From an uncultured Coriobacteriaceae bacterium (GTDB lineage: Bacteria > Actinomycetota > Coriobacteriia > Coriobacteriales > Eggerthellaceae), in NCBI GenBank assembly GCA_902781245.1, contig CACZIP010000003.1, forward strand, positions 1-24,350: DNA of 24,350 nt, in the 5' to 3' direction. How positions within the stretch are numbered: the first letter of the stretch is position 1; each line of letters starts with the position of its first letter. The notes beneath the pieces were generated by a model. That model had not been told where the DNA came from. It was given only the letters and a program-made list of their open reading frames with translations, and did not search any database. Shown in pieces: positions 22,288-24,350 of the stretch. The translations under genes were made by a program, and so were the position numbers.

Positions 22288-23637
22288 CTATCGCTCCTCG
22301 ATGGGGACGTATTCGCGAATTTTACGCCACGTTGTTTTGTAGGCCGGGCGGATGATGCGTTTGCCGGCGCCGATTTCCTCGAGGCGGTGTGCCGCCCAGC
22401 CCGACATGCGCGCGACGGCGAACAACGGCGTAAACAGTTCCTCGGGAATGCCGAGCATCGAGTAGACGAAACCCGAGTACATGTCGACGTTTGCGCACAT
22501 GTCCTTTGTCGTGCCCTTGACGTTGAGCAGGACCTCTGGCGAAAGGCGCTCGATCGACTCAAGCAGGTTCAACTCACGTTCGAATTCGGTGCCTTGCGCA
22601 AGCTCCCGTGCGAACTGCTTCAAAATGACCGTGCGCGGATCGGAAATCGTGTAGACCGCATGACCCATGCCGTAAATGAGGCCTGACTTGTCGTAAGCCT
22701 CCTTCTTCACGATGCGCGCGAGATAGTCGGCCACTTCGTCATCGTTGTCCCAATTCTTGATTTGGGCTTTTGCTTCGGCGTGCATGGCGCGTACCTTGTG
22801 GTTGGCGCCGCCGTGGCGAAAGCCCTTCAGAGATCCGATGGCCGATGCATACGTCGAATACGCATCGGTGTCTGCAGAGGAGAGCACGCGCGTGGTGAAC
22901 GTCGAGTTGTTACCGCCGCCATGTTCAGCGTGTAGACACAACATGATGTCGAGCATGCGCGCTTCCTCGGCTGTGTAGTGACGGTCGGGGCGAAGCATCG
23001 ACAGAATGGTTTCGGCAGTTGACTCACCAGGAATGAAGGGGTGCATGATCATCGAGCCGCGCTCGTAGCGGGCCTGCCTCGCGTAGTAGGCAAGTACCAT
23101 GATGCGCGGTAGGCGGGATATGAGCGACAGTGCGGTGTGAATCTCGTGTTCGATTGAGCGGGCCTCGGCATCCTCGTCGTACGAGTACAGGAGCAACGTC
23201 GAACGCGAGAGGATGTTCATGAGGTCCGGCGGGGTTTCGTGCAAGACAATTGATGCTGTGAAGCCGTCGGGCAGATCGCGTTCGTCGTCGATGACCTCGA
23301 CGAAGCGGCTGAGTTGATCTTGCGTCGGAAGTTCGCCCATGAGCAGCAGATAGACTATTTCCTCGAATCGAAAGCGCCTCTCGTTGGCGGCGCCAACCAA
23401 GTCGTACAGCTCGTAGCCGCGCAGCTGCAACGAACCTTCGTCAGCAACCTTCACACCGTCCGACACGACGTAACCGTGCACGTTCGAGATGTTCGTGACA
23501 CCCGCGAGCACGCCCGTGCCATCGGCATTGCGCAGGCCGCGCTTGACGTCGAAGCGCTCGTAGAACGACGGGTCTATCGTATTGATCTGGTTGAAGCGTT
23601 CGTATAGCTCGAACTTTTCTTCATTGGCGAATTCCAT
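22288..23637 (-). CDS. gltA: Citrate synthase (citrate/2-methylcitrate synthase family)
   Basis: It condenses oxaloacetate with acetyl-CoA (or a close acyl-CoA) to form citrate. The 449-residue protein has the catalytic regions LHAEHGGGNNSTFTTRV (His236/His239), GSLKGFRHGGANHKV (His275) and GMGHAVYTISDPRT (His326 and Asp333). The start at 23637 (MEFANEEKF) has GAAAGGA upstream on the minus strand; a start 11 codons earlier would run through a hairpin and is rejected. No other TCA-cycle gene is present, so it may serve glutamate synthesis. Methylcitrate activity cannot be excluded. It lies downstream of an NhaC-like gene on the same strand, with a terminator between. Confidence 0.93.
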   Translation of the reverse strand: MEFANEEKFELYERFNQINTIDPSFYERFDVKRGLRNADGTGVLAGVTNISNVHGYVVSDGVKVADEGSLQLRGYELYDLVGAANERRFRFEEIVYLLLMGELPTQDQLSRFVEVIDDERDLPDGFTASIVLHETPPDLMNILSRSTLLLYSYDEDAEARSIEHEIHTALSLISRLPRIMVLAYYARQARYERGSMIMHPFIPGESTAETILSMLRPDRHYTAEEARMLDIMLCLHAEHGGGNNSTFTTRVLSSADTDAYSTYASAIGSLKGFRHGGANHKVRAMHAEAKAQIKNWDNDDEVADYLARIVKKEAYDKSGLIYGMGHAVYTISDPRTVILKQFARELAQGTEFERELNLLESIERLSPEVLLNVKGTTKDMCANVDMYSGFVYSMLGIPEELFTPLFAVARMSGWAAHRLEEIGAGKRIIRPAYKTTWRKIREYVPIEER

Positions 23638-23649
23638 GCAAGTCCTTTC

Positions 23650-23682
23650 AAAAACTGAAACAGGTACCAAGTACCTGTTTCA
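23650..23682 (-). terminator. Terminator-like hairpin in the gltA leader, abutting its ribosome binding site
   Basis: A 12-bp perfect stem (23656-23667 with 23671-23682) has a 3-nt loop. Reading the minus strand, it is followed by G and TTTTT (23654-23650), and then at once by GAAAGGA, the citrate synthase ribosome binding site. It may be a second terminator after the antiporter gene or a gltA attenuator. Confidence 0.65.
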
Positions 23683-23711
23683 AGGTAACTCCACTCCAAG
23701 GGAGGGTTGAA

Positions 23712-23744
23712 GCTAGCCAAAAAGGTTGGCCTTTTTTGGCTAGC
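23712..23744 (-). terminator. Terminator after the NhaC-like gene
   Basis: A 14-bp stem (23712-23725 with 23731-23744, one G-T pair) and a 5-nt loop contain A/T runs inside the stem. It begins 10 bases past the antiporter stop on the minus strand. Intrinsic termination is plausible; the T-run sits within the stem rather than after it. Confidence 0.65.
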
Positions 23745-23754
23745 AAACGACCCG

Positions 23755-24350
23755 TTAAGCGTTCACCTTCTTGCCGATGGTGTTGCGCAGCACGATGAGC
23801 GTGCCGATGACCAGCACCAGGCCGATGGCCAGGCAGATGAATGCGTTCTGCACGAAGCCTGCGATGATGAAGCAGACAAACGAGATGGCAGCCACGGTGA
23901 GCGCGTAGGGAATCTGCGTCGAGACGTGCTCGATGTGGTTTACGTTTGCGCCAGCCGATGCCATGACGGTCGTGTCGGAAATCGGCGAGATGTGGTCGCC
24001 GCAGACGGCGCCAGCCAGGCAGGCCGAGATGCCGATTGTCATGAGCGTCGAGGTGGGATCGAAGACGGCAACGACAATCGGGATGAGGATGCCGAACGTA
24101 CCCCAGCTGGTGCCGGTTGCGAAGGCGAGGCCGAGCGCCACCAGGAAGATGATGGCGGGCAGCATCATGTAGAGGCCTTCGGCCGAGCCGGCGAGTGCGT
24201 CATGCACGAAGACGTCGGCGCCAAGAGCGGAGGTTGCAAGCTTCAGCGTCAGGGCGAAGGTCAGGATCAGCATGGCAGGAACCATGGCCTTGAAGCCGGT
24301 GACGAAGCACTCGGTGGCTTCCTTGAAGGAAACGACACGGCGGATGAGCA
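23755..24350 (-). CDS. NhaC-type Na+/H+ antiporter, C-terminal part (5' end outside window)
   Basis: The frame stays open to the right edge, so the gene is partial; about 198 C-terminal residues are seen. They form several hydrophobic helices. The family-type stretch FATGTSWGTFGILIPI is followed by CLAGAVCGDHISPISDTT, where the Asp-His and the Ser/Asp cluster are typical of NhaC/ion transporter proteins that exchange sodium and protons (or carry small acids in related members). The C-terminus ends with a short basic tail (GKKVNA). It precedes citrate synthase on the same strand, separated by a terminator. The substrate is not certain. Confidence 0.85.
   Translation of the reverse strand, partial: LIRRVVSFKEATECFVTGFKAMVPAMLILTFALTLKLATSALGADVFVHDALAGSAEGLYMMLPAIIFLVALGLAFATGTSWGTFGILIPIVVAVFDPTSTLMTIGISACLAGAVCGDHISPISDTTVMASAGANVNHIEHVSTQIPYALTVAAISFVCFIIAGFVQNAFICLAIGLVLVIGTLIVLRNTIGKKVNA

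Overview
The window looks like a chromosomal segment of a Gram-positive, moderately high-GC anaerobe, most likely an Eggerthellaceae/Coriobacteriia actinobacterium. I infer this from the GC-rich codon use, the ferredoxin-linked indolepyruvate oxidoreductase operon, a PucR-type regulator paired with a URO-D methyltransferase, a CsoR/CopA/CopZ copper operon, and one apparently leaderless mRNA. I see no transposase, integrase, phage gene, CRISPR array or rRNA. This is mostly core chromosome with a few lineage-specific genes.

Layout. 1-1624: the 3' part of a YhaN/SMC-like ATPase gene, followed by a long perfect inverted repeat. 1810-4470: purA and purD, probably one purine transcription unit ending in a palindrome. 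4599-5912: a coproporphyrinogen-oxidase-family radical SAM enzyme. 5970-6944: an internalin-like leucine-rich-repeat protein with no signal peptide. 6959-7124: a complete tRNA-Phe unit (promoter, tRNA with encoded CCA, terminator). 7164-8584: a divergent alpha/beta hydrolase and a YigZ-family gene whose promoter places the transcript start at the start codon. 8625-11428: a divergent PucR/CdaR-like regulator and a corrinoid-type URO-D methyltransferase. 11429-11551: a possible diguanylate cyclase remnant. 11613-14621: the copper operon csoR-copA-copZ with a CsoR-type operator. 14628-16826 (minus strand): a three-gene operon encoding a 4-TM protein, a DUF6765-like possible hydrolase, and an HdeD-like 6-TM protein. 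17054-17521: purE. 17576-22165: iorA-iorB-paaK for arylpyruvate oxidation and aryl-acid/CoA metabolism. 22199-22280: a second, related long inverted repeat. 22288-24350 (minus strand): citrate synthase and the C-terminal part of an NhaC-type antiporter.

How the genes fit together. purA, purD and purE serve purine synthesis from separate places. iorAB plus the phenylacetate-CoA ligase-like gene would oxidise aromatic 2-oxo acids to aryl-acetyl-CoA with reduction of ferredoxin. The copper genes form a self-contained sensor, pump and chaperone circuit.

The most unusual items are: (1) two related hairpin elements with perfect 29-bp and 38-bp stems, which share a TGCTCCCAGGGAA core and have nested symmetry; (2) an extra ~260-residue tail on IorA, made of a ~120-residue strongly acidic linker, a short ordered-looking block and a run of nine lysines; (3) terminator-like hairpins with a T5 run abutting the ribosome binding sites of both iorA and gltA; (4) the leaderless yigZ-type gene. 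No searches were run. Functional names rest on recognised motifs, and promoter and terminator calls rest on reading the bases.
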